NCBI GenBank assembly: GCA_027487685.1
Contig: JAIYDC010000088.1
Location: 1 to 62,926, forward strand
Length of the DNA: 62,926 nucleotides
Source of the DNA: Pseudomonadota bacterium
Lineage (GTDB): Bacteria > Bdellovibrionota > Bacteriovoracia > Bacteriovoracales > Bacteriovoracaceae
Direction of reading: 5' to 3'
The position numbers were made by a program, and so were the translations under genes. The notes under the pieces were generated by a model. That model saw nothing but the letters and a program-made list of their open reading frames with translations. It had not been told where the DNA came from and searched no databases. Shown here piece by piece: positions 43,540-52,872 of the stretch (the stretch's first letter is position 1; every line of letters starts with the position of its first letter).

Positions 43540-44766
43540 ATGACCAATACTGAAGAGCACCTAGCAACACTCCGGCGCGAGCGCTGGTGGGTTGTGATCC
43601 TAGCAGCGATTCAAGTCGCCCACATCCTCGATTTCGTCATCATGATGCCGCTGGGGCCAACCTTTATGCGGGTTTTCAAAATTTCGCCAGTTGAGTTCTC
43701 GACACTCGTCTCGGCCTACACATTCAGCGCCGGGATCGTCGGATTTTTCGGGGCGCTCTACGCAGATCACTTTGACCGAAAAAAATTCCTCCTCTTTAAC
43801 TTTACAGGTTTTATCATCGGCACTTTGATGTGCGCCCTGGCACCGGGCTTCGGTGCCCTGCTCGTTGCTCGGATCATTGCAGGCGCCTTCGGAGGAGTTC
43901 TAAACGCTACAGTTCTCTCCCTCGTCTCGGACCTGATTCCCTTTGAGCGTCGTGGGAACGCCATGGGGGCCGTCATGTCGGCTTTCTCAATTTCGAGCAT
44001 CCTAGGAGTTCCCACCGGACTCTGGATCGCCAGTATCTTAGACTGGCATGCGGCCTTCTACTTCATTTGTCTGGTAGGAGTCGTCTTCTGGGTGCTTTCG
44101 ATGATTATGCTTCCCTCGGTTCGTGTTCGCTCTGAGCCCAAAAGTTTCAGCGAAAACCTCAAAAACTTCCGCGGCATCGTTTTTCAGTGGGACTATCTTT
44201 TAAGCTTTACGCTCACGAGTGTTCTCGGCTTCGGGATCTTCGGAGTTATCCCCTTCATCTCGCCCTACATGGTACGAAACGTTGGACTCAGGGAAGATCA
44301 GCTCCCGCTTATCTACCTCTTCGGCGGACTCTTCACTATCATCTCTGCGCGAGTCATCGGAAAACTCTGTGATCGTGTCGGTAGCTTCCGGGTCTTCCGA
44401 ATCGTTGCGGTAATCTCCATATTCCCCATCTACGCCCTAACAAATCTTCCGGCCGGCATCCCGGTCTGGATTGCATTAGCGGTCACAACACTCTTCACCA
44501 TGACTGGCTCGGGCCGCTTCATTCCCGCGATGACAATTGTTTCGGCAGTGGTCAAGCCTCAGGAACGAGGGACGTTCATGAGCCTTGAGAACGCCGCACG
44601 ACAACTCTCGACCGGTGCATCGTCCCAGGTGGCAGGATTTATCATTGGCTCCACTGCTGCCGGTGCTCTTACCAATTACAACATCGTCGGGCTCATCGCG
44701 ATTTCGACGTCACTGGTCGCCATCGCCATCGCGTACCGGATCAAGACGAAGTTTAACCTGAGGTAG
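43540..44766 (+). CDS. MFS transporter
   Basis: 408 aa with about twelve hydrophobic helices. MFS loop motif in ALYADHFDRKKFLLFNF between helices 2 and 3, and the second half has KLCDRVGSFRVF. The N-terminal helix carries VAHILDFVIMMPLGP. Probably a drug or amino acid/metabolite exporter. It follows the aldehyde dehydrogenase closely; co-transcription is likely. Substrate unknown. Confidence 0.87.
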   Translation: MTNTEEHLATLRRERWWVVILAAIQVAHILDFVIMMPLGPTFMRVFKISPVEFSTLVSAYTFSAGIVGFFGALYADHFDRKKFLLFNFTGFIIGTLMCALAPGFGALLVARIIAGAFGGVLNATVLSLVSDLIPFERRGNAMGAVMSAFSISSILGVPTGLWIASILDWHAAFYFICLVGVVFWVLSMIMLPSVRVRSEPKSFSENLKNFRGIVFQWDYLLSFTLTSVLGFGIFGVIPFISPYMVRNVGLREDQLPLIYLFGGLFTIISARVIGKLCDRVGSFRVFRIVAVISIFPIYALTNLPAGIPVWIALAVTTLFTMTGSGRFIPAMTIVSAVVKPQERGTFMSLENAARQLSTGASSQVAGFIIGSTAAGALTNYNIVGLIAISTSLVAIAIAYRIKTKFNLR

Positions 44767-44767
44767 T

Positions 44768-45661
44768 ATGAACATAACCTCCCCCCATCTCGCGGCCATA
44801 ACGGCCTTCTCCCTCTGGGGAATCTTTCCTCTCTACTGGAAAATTTTCGCTGAAGCGGGTGCTTGGGATCTTTTCGGCCATCGCCTCATATGGTCCTTCC
44901 TAAGCCTTATCCTGATCCTGGCCTATCAAAAAAAGCTCATCGGTTTAAGAGCGATCTGGACCCAAAAGAGGACTCGTTACCTCCTGATGCTTTCAGCAAT
45001 TCTTATCTCCGCCAACTGGCTCCTTTATATCTATGCCGTTAACATCGGTAAGGTGTTGGAGGCGAGTATGGGATACTTTCTCAACCCTCTGATCAATGTT
45101 TTTGTTGGGTGGCTCGTGCTGAAGGAGAAGCTTAGACCCACGCAATGGCCGGCGATCGCCCTGGCGATGATTGCGATTGTCATCATGGGCCTCCAGACAG
45201 ACCTAACGCACTTTCCATGGATCGCCATCGCCCTTTCGATCACCTTTGCATTATACGGAATCATCCGAAAAGTTGCTCATGTCGGCGCTATAGAGGGTCT
45301 GGCCTTTGAAACCTCCTTCATCATCGGACCGGTGCTCATCTATTGGATGTTCTACCCAACCACACCCTTGACGGTCTTTCACGAGCTCCCGGCCTGGAAG
45401 CTCCTCCTGCTATCCCTCTCAGGACTTATCACCTCTATACCGCTGATCCTTTTTGCCTACGGTGCCCGCCGCCTCAAATTTCAGACTTTAGGTTTTATCC
45501 AGTACCTTTCTCCGAGCCTTAAGTTCTTGTGTGGTCTTTTGGTCCTGCACGAGCCCCTCTCCTCAGAAAAGCTCCAGACCTTCTTTCTTATCTGGATCGC
45601 GCTGGGTTGGTACACACTGGAATCAGTTATTTTTTTTCGAAAGAAGCCTGCGCTGGTCTAG
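44768..45661 (+). CDS. rarD: RarD-type EamA transporter
   Basis: 297 aa with ten hydrophobic helices. RarD-family marks: GIFPLYWKIFAEAGAWDLFGHRLIWS, NWLLYIYAVNIGKVLEASMGYF and FIQYLSPSLKFLCGLLVLHEPL. The family handles metabolite export (chloramphenicol sensitivity in some hosts). One base after the MFS stop; its stop overlaps OxyR's stop by 4 bases on the other strand. Confidence 0.9.
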   Translation: MNITSPHLAAITAFSLWGIFPLYWKIFAEAGAWDLFGHRLIWSFLSLILILAYQKKLIGLRAIWTQKRTRYLLMLSAILISANWLLYIYAVNIGKVLEASMGYFLNPLINVFVGWLVLKEKLRPTQWPAIALAMIAIVIMGLQTDLTHFPWIAIALSITFALYGIIRKVAHVGAIEGLAFETSFIIGPVLIYWMFYPTTPLTVFHELPAWKLLLLSLSGLITSIPLILFAYGARRLKFQTLGFIQYLSPSLKFLCGLLVLHEPLSSEKLQTFFLIWIALGWYTLESVIFFRKKPALV

Positions 45662-46599
45662 GTAATCGCGATGACTTCAGACTTCTTTGACGTTTTCCCG
45701 AGGTGTTTAGGGATATTTTTCACAATGGTTTTTACAAGCGCAGCTTCAATGGACTTTTTCATTGAATGTGGGCCTGTGACAAAGGCTACATCTCGTACAG
45801 GAATGTGATTTTTGAAATCCCGAAGAAGCTTCTGATCAACGGCGCTTAGGTTCTCACCCGCAAGATATGGGAGCACGGTGAATCCTTGTCCCGCTTTCAC
45901 GAAGTTGACCAATGTCTCGAGGCTTCCGGCCTCAAAGTAGAGGTGCCGAGCATCGGTAGTGACCTTTGTCACTTGGCACAGGTTTAAGGCCTGGGCGCGC
46001 AGGCAGTGGCCCTCTTTTAAAAGCCAAGCCTCGCGTAAATCGAGATCTTTCTCATCGAGGCTTTTCTTCTTCAGGAGGTCGTGGCCCGGCGATAAGAAAA
46101 CACGGAAGGGCTCATAGAAGAGATGCTCCTCGATAATTTCCTTGACCTCCAGGGGGGCCGCCAGAAGACCAGCGTCGATTTTTCCTTCTTTAAGAAGCTT
46201 TACGATCTCATCTGTCTGGTGCTCGTAAATTTTGAGTTCGACCTCAGGATTCTCGGCGACGAATTTCTGAACAAAAAGAGGAAGTATGTAGGGCGCAAGT
46301 GTAGGGATCACCCCGAGCATGAATTCGCCAGCAACCTCCCCTCGAAGTGACTTTGAGAGTTCCTCGAGCTCCTGGGCCCCTCGCATAACCTTCCTAGCGT
46401 AGTCGAGGACTTTTTTTCCCATGGGGGTCGGTTCTACGGGCGTTTTGCTTCGATCGAAAACGATGATCTGGAGGTAATCCTCGAGTTTCTGGATCTGCAT
46501 CGAAAGAGTGGGTTGAGTCACGAAGCATTCGCGCGCCGCCTGGGCGAAGTTTCGGCAACGGTCAACTGCGATAATGTAGTTAAGTTGGGTGAGCGTCAT
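45658..46599 (-). CDS. oxyR: OxyR-type LysR regulator
   Basis: 313 aa from ATG 46599, with AAAGG five bases upstream; the longer frame to 46644 has no ribosome site. N-terminal helix-turn-helix (LTQLNYIIAVDRCRNFAQAA). The two redox Cys of OxyR are both present in KEGHCLRAQALNLCQ (spacing of 8), which LysR paralogues lack. It activates peroxide defence genes when oxidised. Divergent from the YdcZ-like gene by 65 bases, which it might regulate. No catalase gene is adjacent. Confidence 0.9.
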   Translation of the reverse strand: MTLTQLNYIIAVDRCRNFAQAARECFVTQPTLSMQIQKLEDYLQIIVFDRSKTPVEPTPMGKKVLDYARKVMRGAQELEELSKSLRGEVAGEFMLGVIPTLAPYILPLFVQKFVAENPEVELKIYEHQTDEIVKLLKEGKIDAGLLAAPLEVKEIIEEHLFYEPFRVFLSPGHDLLKKKSLDEKDLDLREAWLLKEGHCLRAQALNLCQVTKVTTDARHLYFEAGSLETLVNFVKAGQGFTVLPYLAGENLSAVDQKLLRDFKNHIPVRDVAFVTGPHSMKKSIEAALVKTIVKNIPKHLGKTSKKSEVIAIT

Positions 46600-46664
46600 G
46601 GATACCTTTTCGGAAATCTTCAGAGTATACTTTGATTCAATCATAACTTTTTTCCGAGGTCGAT

Positions 46665-47108
46665 ATGTTGTTTGGATTCGTGCTCGCCGCCATTGTTATA
46701 GGAATGGTCATGCCTATTCAAGCGGTGCTCAACGCTGAGCTCGCGCGGCAACTCCGAAGCCCGTACCTTGGGGCCCTTGTGTCATTATCCGTCGGCGCTC
46801 TGATCGTTGCTCTATTCGCACTCGTCAACGGGAGCGGTGAGCTTCGCAAAATTACGCAAGTGCCTCCGCAATATTTTCTGGGAGGACTTCTTGGGGCCAT
46901 CTTCGTGGGCTCCTCGCTATTTCTTGTCCCTAAGCTGGGTGCCACGGCCATGGTTGGCGCCTTTATTACCGGCCAGCTCCTGGGGTCTATTCTGATCGAT
47001 CACTACGGTCTTCTGGGTCTCGTGGCCCAACCAGTGACTCCCTCGCGCCTCTTTGGAGTCATTCTTCTTTTCACAGGACTTTTGATGGTGGTAAGGAAGG
47101 GCGCATGA
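46665..47108 (+). CDS. DMT/YdcZ-family membrane protein
   Basis: 147 aa with five hydrophobic helices: FVLAAIVIGMVMPIQAVLNAELA, GALIVALFALV, GGLLGAIFVGSSLFL, VGAFITGQLLG, LFGVILLFTGLLMVV. DUF606/YdcZ proteins usually form dimers or pairs. Its stop overlaps the next ATG by 4 bases, so it may be the membrane partner of that ATPase, although such a pairing is not known to me. Confidence 0.8.
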   Translation: MLFGFVLAAIVIGMVMPIQAVLNAELARQLRSPYLGALVSLSVGALIVALFALVNGSGELRKITQVPPQYFLGGLLGAIFVGSSLFLVPKLGATAMVGAFITGQLLGSILIDHYGLLGLVAQPVTPSRLFGVILLFTGLLMVVRKGA

Positions 47109-48085
47109 TCAACGCGCAAAACATCTCCCTCACTTTTGACCGACGTGGGATAGCGGGCCTCCATGAAGTGTCTTTAAACCTTCCTACGGGAGCGGTATTC
47201 ACGGTTCTGGGGCCGAATGGATCAGGTAAGACTACACTTTTAAAAATACTTGCGGGAACTATTTCACCAGACTCCGGTAGCGTCCAGATCCAGGGTAGCC
47301 TCGCATTTTTCTCTCCCGGTGATCCCCAGGTTGAGACGAAAAACGTCCAGGCATTTTTGATTGATTCAGCTCCATCGGACATCGACTCAGAGAAAAAAAT
47401 CCAGCTGACACGGGATCTTGCGGACACCTTCGAGTTTACCTTCCAGTTGCGACAAACCCTGGGAGAGCTGTCGGCCGGACAACGGCAGAAAGTCCTGCTG
47501 GCCGCCGTCCTCATCGGCCGGCCTCAAGTCCTTCTTATGGACGAGCCCTTCGCTCACCTTGATCCCTTCACGCGCACTGAGATCCTCACGAACCTCTTTA
47601 CCTACATCCGGCAGCAGGAGATATCCGTCGTTTGGGTTACGCATGATCTTCCGGAGGCCTTCCGCTTCTCAGATCAGATCGCCCTCCTCAATTTCGGGCG
47701 CTTTGAGACGCTCACCGATCCACTGAGCCTCGTGACTCGGCCTAAGAACCTCTTTGTCGCTCAATTCGTTGGCTACAGAAACTTTTTTCCGGTTAAATAT
47801 GCAAGTGGAGTATGGTCTTCTCTTTGGGGTCCCCTACCATACCCCGAGACTAGTAAGGAGGACGCCCTCCTGGTTGTGCCAGACCATGCCTGGACCGCAG
47901 TAAGTCATGGGCTTCCCATGAAGGTGCTGAGGGTCGAAGCAGGGCTTCAACTTCTTCGCTACGAACTCGAGTTCGAGCAGCAACGGGTCCAACTTCAACG
48001 CTCAACCCGGGAAATGATTTGGCCTATAGGTACGACGGTCCATCTAGCGCCAAGGTCTGAAGAATCTTTCCTAATACCCCTCTGA
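47105..48085 (+). CDS. ABC transporter ATPase without a classical permease
   Basis: 326 aa. Walker A VLGPNGSGKTTLLKI, signature LSAGQRQKVLLAA, Walker B VLLMDEPFAHLDP and switch VTHDLPEAF. A C-terminal region of about 100 residues is TOBE-like (PotA type). ATPases of this shape usually serve importers of polyamines or sugars, but only the YdcZ-like protein is present here. Overlap with that gene suggests coupling. Confidence 0.87.
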   Translation: MINAQNISLTFDRRGIAGLHEVSLNLPTGAVFTVLGPNGSGKTTLLKILAGTISPDSGSVQIQGSLAFFSPGDPQVETKNVQAFLIDSAPSDIDSEKKIQLTRDLADTFEFTFQLRQTLGELSAGQRQKVLLAAVLIGRPQVLLMDEPFAHLDPFTRTEILTNLFTYIRQQEISVVWVTHDLPEAFRFSDQIALLNFGRFETLTDPLSLVTRPKNLFVAQFVGYRNFFPVKYASGVWSSLWGPLPYPETSKEDALLVVPDHAWTAVSHGLPMKVLRVEAGLQLLRYELEFEQQRVQLQRSTREMIWPIGTTVHLAPRSEESFLIPL

Positions 48086-48178
48086 CCCCCTCGTGGTCTT
48101 TGAATTCCTTAGACTTAAGTCACTCAAAAAAACTTCGACCGTCTGGTCAGGGGGAGCCCCCTGTGATAAGTGTCCCAC

Positions 48179-49078
48179 ATGGCCATTACCTATTTTGATA
48201 AAGAAAAGTACCAGAGAAAACCGGAGTGGTTGAAAGTTAAGCTCCCCCAGGGACAGGACTTCAAGGAAATCCGCGATAACCTCCGTGAGAAAGGACTTGC
48301 CACAGTTTGCGAGGAGGCGAAGTGCCCGAACATTTCAGAGTGTTGGAGTGCCCGGACCGCAACAGTGATGATCTTAGGCGACACGTGCACCCGCGCCTGT
48401 AAGTTTTGCCATGTGAAGACCGGGAATCCTAAAGGCTTTATTAACGCCGAGGAGATCGAGAATACTTCTAAAATGGTGGCCCTCATGTCTCTGCGCTACA
48501 TCGTCATCACCAGTGTGGACCGGGACGACGTTTCTGACCACGGTGCGGGCCATTTCGCGGCCGTTGTTGAGCGCGTTCATCGGGACCATCCGGAGACGAA
48601 AGTCGAGGTGCTGATACCTGACTTCGGTGTTGAACCAGAAAGAATGCACACCCTCGCCCGCTCTAATCCTTACGTTATCGCCCAGAACGTCGAAACAGTG
48701 AAGAGGCTCACTCACCCTGTGCGTGACCCTCGCGCCGGTTACGAGAAAACTCTCGCTTGTCTCGACTTCTATAAGACTCATTATCCGCATATTCAGACTA
48801 AGACGTCGCTCATGATGGGTTTAGGTGAGACATGGAAGGAAATAGAAGAGACTCTGGTGGACCTTCGAGCGATCAACGTCGACATCGTGACCTTTGGGCA
48901 GTACCTGCAACCTTCCAAGAGGCACCTCAATGTGGAGAAATTTTACACTCCTGAGGAATTCGAAGAACTCAAGCGCCTGGCCCTGAAGTTAGGTTTTAAA
49001 TTTGTGGCGAGCGGTCCCTTGGTTCGTAGCTCCTATAAGGCAGCTGACTTCCTGGACTACGTCGAAAGCAAGAGCTGA
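48179..49078 (+). CDS. lipA: Lipoyl synthase
   Basis: 299 aa from ATG 48179; an upstream in-frame GTG 48170 is also possible. Radical SAM cluster CTRACKFCHVKTG, the second [4Fe-4S] cluster in CEEAKCPNISECW, and the terminal RSSYKA serine. It inserts two sulfurs into octanoyl chains. Followed immediately by lipB. The E1 gene of the window (32.5 kb) needs lipoylated E2. Confidence 0.97.
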   Translation: MAITYFDKEKYQRKPEWLKVKLPQGQDFKEIRDNLREKGLATVCEEAKCPNISECWSARTATVMILGDTCTRACKFCHVKTGNPKGFINAEEIENTSKMVALMSLRYIVITSVDRDDVSDHGAGHFAAVVERVHRDHPETKVEVLIPDFGVEPERMHTLARSNPYVIAQNVETVKRLTHPVRDPRAGYEKTLACLDFYKTHYPHIQTKTSLMMGLGETWKEIEETLVDLRAINVDIVTFGQYLQPSKRHLNVEKFYTPEEFEELKRLALKLGFKFVASGPLVRSSYKAADFLDYVESKS

Positions 49079-49082
49079 GCTG

Positions 49083-49823
49083 ATGAAAGACGCTATCCTC
49101 CGGGCCCTTGACCCTGCGGAGTTTGCGCTCAATTCGACGTGTTTTGAGGTCCTCGATCAACGCACCGTCGTTGTGACCAACTGGAACTGGGACTATCCTC
49201 TCGCTCATCGTTTCCAGCGCCGGGCCCTTGAGCTAGTGCAGGAAACACCCCAGCTCCGTATCCTTATCTGCTGCTCCCACCCCAACGTTTTAACCCACGG
49301 CAGAGGTCTGCAGAGACCGCGTAAAGGGGAGATCCTTAAGTTAGTCGATTTCGACTCAAAAGCGCATCCCAACCTTCCTTATCCGCTTCATCAAATCGAG
49401 CGAGGCGGGGGACTTACCTTCCACCACCCAGGGCAGTTTATCTTCTACCCGATCCTTAAGCTCAATCCCAGCTCCCTCTCTCTCTCTCGCATGATCGATG
49501 AGATCTTTGACTTCACCATCGATGTCTTGGCAAGTTGGGGCCTTGAAGGCCTTCACCACCAGAATAAACTCCTGGGCCTATGGCACGGCGATCAGAAACT
49601 CGCCTCCATGGGCATCGCCATCGAAAAGCTAAGTACGTTTCACGGGATGGCGTTGAACCTCCGGGAAAACTCGGAGATGATAAGAGCACTTTCGGCGCTG
49701 AATCCCTGCGGTCTGACCGCAGAGACCTACACCGCGGTGGAGAAACTTATGGAGTTAACACCTACTGCAATCGAGAAGTTTCGGCACGAGTTTCTCCAAA
49801 GGATAAAAGATGAGTGGAAATAG
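49083..49823 (+). CDS. lipB: Octanoyl-ACP:protein N-octanoyltransferase
   Basis: 246 aa from ATG 49083, 5 bases after the lipA stop. Motifs: RGGGLTFHHPGQFIFYPIL, KLASMGIAIEK (Lys) and catalytic Cys in LNPCGLTAETY. It transfers octanoate from ACP to lipoyl domains. It overlaps aroC by 14 bases. Length is slightly above the usual, N-terminal extension. Confidence 0.94.
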   Translation: MKDAILRALDPAEFALNSTCFEVLDQRTVVVTNWNWDYPLAHRFQRRALELVQETPQLRILICCSHPNVLTHGRGLQRPRKGEILKLVDFDSKAHPNLPYPLHQIERGGGLTFHHPGQFIFYPILKLNPSSLSLSRMIDEIFDFTIDVLASWGLEGLHHQNKLLGLWHGDQKLASMGIAIEKLSTFHGMALNLRENSEMIRALSALNPCGLTAETYTAVEKLMELTPTAIEKFRHEFLQRIKDEWK

Positions 49824-50811
49824 CATCGGTCAACTCTTTCGAATAACAACCTTCGGGGAGTCCCACGGCCAGGGCCTAGGAGTTGTGATCGACGGGATGC
49901 CTGCGGGACTTCTGGTTAATGCCGATGACTTGGCCATAGAACTCAAGCGCCGTGCACCTGGGCAGCATGCAGTCCATACTTCCCGCAAGGAAGACGACGT
50001 GCCAGAGATTCTCTCCGGCGTTTTTGAAGGAAAAAGTCTCGGAACCCCGATCACAGTGATAGTTCGGAACACGAACCAGCACAGCCAGGATTATGACCCC
50101 TTAAAAGATTCCTACCGACCTGGGCATGCTGACCGTACGACAATGCTGAAGTATGGACACCGCGATCACCGAGGAGGCGGGCGGGCCTCAGGTCGCGAGA
50201 CTCTTGCAAGAGTGATCGGAGGTTACTTCGCGGGCCTGGTGATCCCGGCCATCTCATTCTACGCTTACATCGAAGAAGTCGCTCACTTCCGTCTTCCTGT
50301 GACTCCGCGGGATCATTCCGTCGAACGGGGTGAGATCAACATTCCCGACGAAACACTCTCTGCAACCGTTGTGGATTTTCTTAAGGATTGCAAAATCAAG
50401 GGAGAATCTGCCGGAGGTGTGGTTGCGCTTTCGATCCGCAACGCTCCAGCGGGTCTCGGAGAACCAGTCTTCGACAAACTTAAGGCCGACTTTGCCAAGG
50501 CCATGCTCTCGCTACCGGCGTGCATCGGTTTTAGCGTAGCCGATGCCTTTTCGACGGCCAAACTCCCGGGTTCTGTGATGTCTGCGACTCCTGCTACGTT
50601 CGGCGGCATGGAAGGCGGTATCTCAAACGGTGAGGAGATTGTCCTTAAGCTCGCTTTTAAGGCACCGTCAACCATCGGAGATAAAGCGAAGGCCGGCCGT
50701 CATGATCCCTGCATTCTTCCACGAGTCGTCCCCGTGGTCGAGGCCATGGCAAAGATCGTTATGGCGGATCACTTCCTGCGCCAGGCGGCGTACGAGTCTT
50801 TTCACTCTTAA
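49810..50811 (+). CDS. aroC: Chorismate synthase
   Basis: 333 aa. GNSIGQLFRITTFGESHGQGL start, RPGHADRTTMLKYGHRDHRGGGRASGRETLARV-like FMN pocket (positions about 104-135), and the C-terminal MAKIVMADHFLRQ. It uses reduced FMN. The gene overlaps lipB and its last 53 bases overlap the convergent sulfatase-type gene. It is clearly a full-length chorismate synthase. Confidence 0.97.
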   Translation: MSGNSIGQLFRITTFGESHGQGLGVVIDGMPAGLLVNADDLAIELKRRAPGQHAVHTSRKEDDVPEILSGVFEGKSLGTPITVIVRNTNQHSQDYDPLKDSYRPGHADRTTMLKYGHRDHRGGGRASGRETLARVIGGYFAGLVIPAISFYAYIEEVAHFRLPVTPRDHSVERGEINIPDETLSATVVDFLKDCKIKGESAGGVVALSIRNAPAGLGEPVFDKLKADFAKAMLSLPACIGFSVADAFSTAKLPGSVMSATPATFGGMEGGISNGEEIVLKLAFKAPSTIGDKAKAGRHDPCILPRVVPVVEAMAKIVMADHFLRQAAYESFHS

Positions 50812-52828
50812 GATAGGCATCTGTGAGACCAATGAGACCCCGCCCCCGGCGCTGAAGTGCCCGCAATTCAGGCGTTTCCTCACTCGGCACAAGGATCTGC
50901 CGCTTCAGATCTTCCCACCGCCAGAACTTTTCATGATGAATCGCCCCATGCTCGTTAGCGACGAGGCCTGAACTATTAACCGCAGTCCCAGCTTCAGAGA
51001 AGAGATCTTCTCCAAGCTTGACGTAGCTCTGTCCGGAAAGGGCAAGGTTAATCAAAGTGGGAAAGATGTCCTCGTGGGAGCCAAACTTCTCGGGGTCAAC
51101 CTTGGCCGGGCGGTAGGGCCCGGGTATCGACAGAAAGAATGGAACAGCATAGCGCTTGAACTCCTGCTCGAGGCCCACACCCTTGGCGATCCAGAAGCTG
51201 TGGTCACCGGTGAGTGCCACAATCGTCTTCTCACCAAGAGAGGAGGTCTTTATGCGAGTCAGGAATTCACCCATCTTCTGGTTAGCGTACTGCAGACCCA
51301 GGAAGCGCTTACGAGCGAGATCCTCTGGAATCGACAGTCCCTGTGCAATCTGAGGGGAGATCGTGAGGGGCCTAGGCTGGTAAGAAGTTGGATACTCAAA
51401 GGGCGGGTGATTTGAGGTAGAGAGAACCAAAAAGAACTGAGGCTTGGTCGCCGTTCGAAGCTGTTCGTCAATGAAGCCGTAGACGTATTCATCAAAGATT
51501 CCCCACTCATTTCCGAGGTCTCGCTCGGCGAAGTTGGCAAGCTCAGGAAGGGCCTCCTTGATTTCATCAGCACCCCAAAGTCTATCGAAGCCTTGAACAG
51601 TAAGGTACTTCCCAAGATCACGCCAGCCAAGCTTCCCGCCGTAGACGAAGTGGGTTTCATATCCACTCTGTTGAAATGCTCTTTGACCAGCAGAGCCAAG
51701 AGATGTCCCGAGGTACTCAGACTCAGATAAGTACCGGGCACCGGGCCTGATCACCTGTCCCACAGCGACGGAAACGATGCTTCCGATCGTACCATTTTCA
51801 GCCGGTAGAAAATTCTTAAACAGGATACCCTGTTTGAAGTGCTCCCGAAGATCTCCGAAGAGATCGAAGGAACTTCTGTCCTCCTCATCCCAGAAACTTC
51901 CAAAGCTCTCCATGACGACAAGGACAACGTGCGGTGGGTTTGCTTTAAGGAATGGCACTGTTGGTGTCATGACCTCTAGGGCCTTTTTGAGCTCCCCTGA
52001 CATGGGCGTCTTTCCGCGAACGGCCTCAAACGCTTCTTTCCAATCCGAGAAGCCGAAATTATTCAGATAGTCATAGCGGTCTTGCCCGTAGGTCTTTCGG
52101 ATCTTGATTGCTCGATTGAGAGTGAGGGCCCCATTGAGAGCAAGTTCATTAATGAATTCATTGTCGCTTATGTGAGCGTCCTCAAGGGAGAGCGGAAGAC
52201 GAGAAAAATTTCCACGCGCCATCAGCGCCAGAAGAGCTAGTCCCGCTAGGAATGTCATTGGCATGGCACCTGACAGGGCCCGCGGCCTGAGGTCGAATTC
52301 AAGAGGCGAAAAAAGGAAACGAATAAAGCGCCAAAGACCATAGTGAATAGGTCCCAGCACTCCGAACCAGAAAATTACGTTATAGTTCTTATAGATAGTA
52401 ATGATAAGGGCCCGCGTATCGTCTTCCAAGAAGCCAAAACTCAGAACATTCAAATGCTCCTGGAAGTAGGAGTAAAATCCATAGTCGAAGATATACAGCC
52501 ATCCGATCAAGAGGTAGCCGCCAAAAAGAAGCCCAACGACCATGGGTCGAAGACCCCGGATCGTGCGTTTGCCAGGAAGAAGAAAGCCGATGTTGAGGAG
52601 TAGAAATGGCAGGGCGTTCACATAAGCAAGTGGCATGAGATCAAAGCGAAACCCAAGCCAAAACGCACGCCGGAGCGAGACTGGATCGGTCATCAACGAC
52701 TCGACGTCAGCAAAATAGAATGCGAAAGAGATACGCGCGAGGGTCATCAGTAGAGCAAACACGAAGAAAAGGAAGATCTGGTTTTTGAGCCAGCGCCAGT
52801 AATAGTGTCGGAAAGAAAGATTCATCAA
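50759..52828 (-). CDS. LtaS/sulfatase-family membrane phosphotransferase
   Basis: 689 aa. About five N-terminal membrane helices (1-220) and an extracytoplasmic alkaline-phosphatase-fold domain. VVLVVMESFGSFWDEED begins it; a Thr nucleophile is likely in PAENGTIGSIVSVAV; GLQYANQKMGEFL and VALTGDHSFWIAKG are late metal-site motifs. It resembles lipoteichoic acid synthase, more likely adding phosphoglycerol or phosphoethanolamine to an envelope glycan in this Gram-negative. A TTG/ATG start at 52828; 3' end overlaps aroC by 53 bases. Confidence 0.82.
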   Translation of the reverse strand: MMNLSFRHYYWRWLKNQIFLFFVFALLMTLARISFAFYFADVESLMTDPVSLRRAFWLGFRFDLMPLAYVNALPFLLLNIGFLLPGKRTIRGLRPMVVGLLFGGYLLIGWLYIFDYGFYSYFQEHLNVLSFGFLEDDTRALIITIYKNYNVIFWFGVLGPIHYGLWRFIRFLFSPLEFDLRPRALSGAMPMTFLAGLALLALMARGNFSRLPLSLEDAHISDNEFINELALNGALTLNRAIKIRKTYGQDRYDYLNNFGFSDWKEAFEAVRGKTPMSGELKKALEVMTPTVPFLKANPPHVVLVVMESFGSFWDEEDRSSFDLFGDLREHFKQGILFKNFLPAENGTIGSIVSVAVGQVIRPGARYLSESEYLGTSLGSAGQRAFQQSGYETHFVYGGKLGWRDLGKYLTVQGFDRLWGADEIKEALPELANFAERDLGNEWGIFDEYVYGFIDEQLRTATKPQFFLVLSTSNHPPFEYPTSYQPRPLTISPQIAQGLSIPEDLARKRFLGLQYANQKMGEFLTRIKTSSLGEKTIVALTGDHSFWIAKGVGLEQEFKRYAVPFFLSIPGPYRPAKVDPEKFGSHEDIFPTLINLALSGQSYVKLGEDLFSEAGTAVNSSGLVANEHGAIHHEKFWRWEDLKRQILVPSEETPELRALQRRGRGLIGLTDAYLKSEKTRTPPGAGSDPP

Positions 52829-52872
52829 GACCTCTTAGTGGCATCATACCAACTTGGAGGTGGGGTTGCCAA

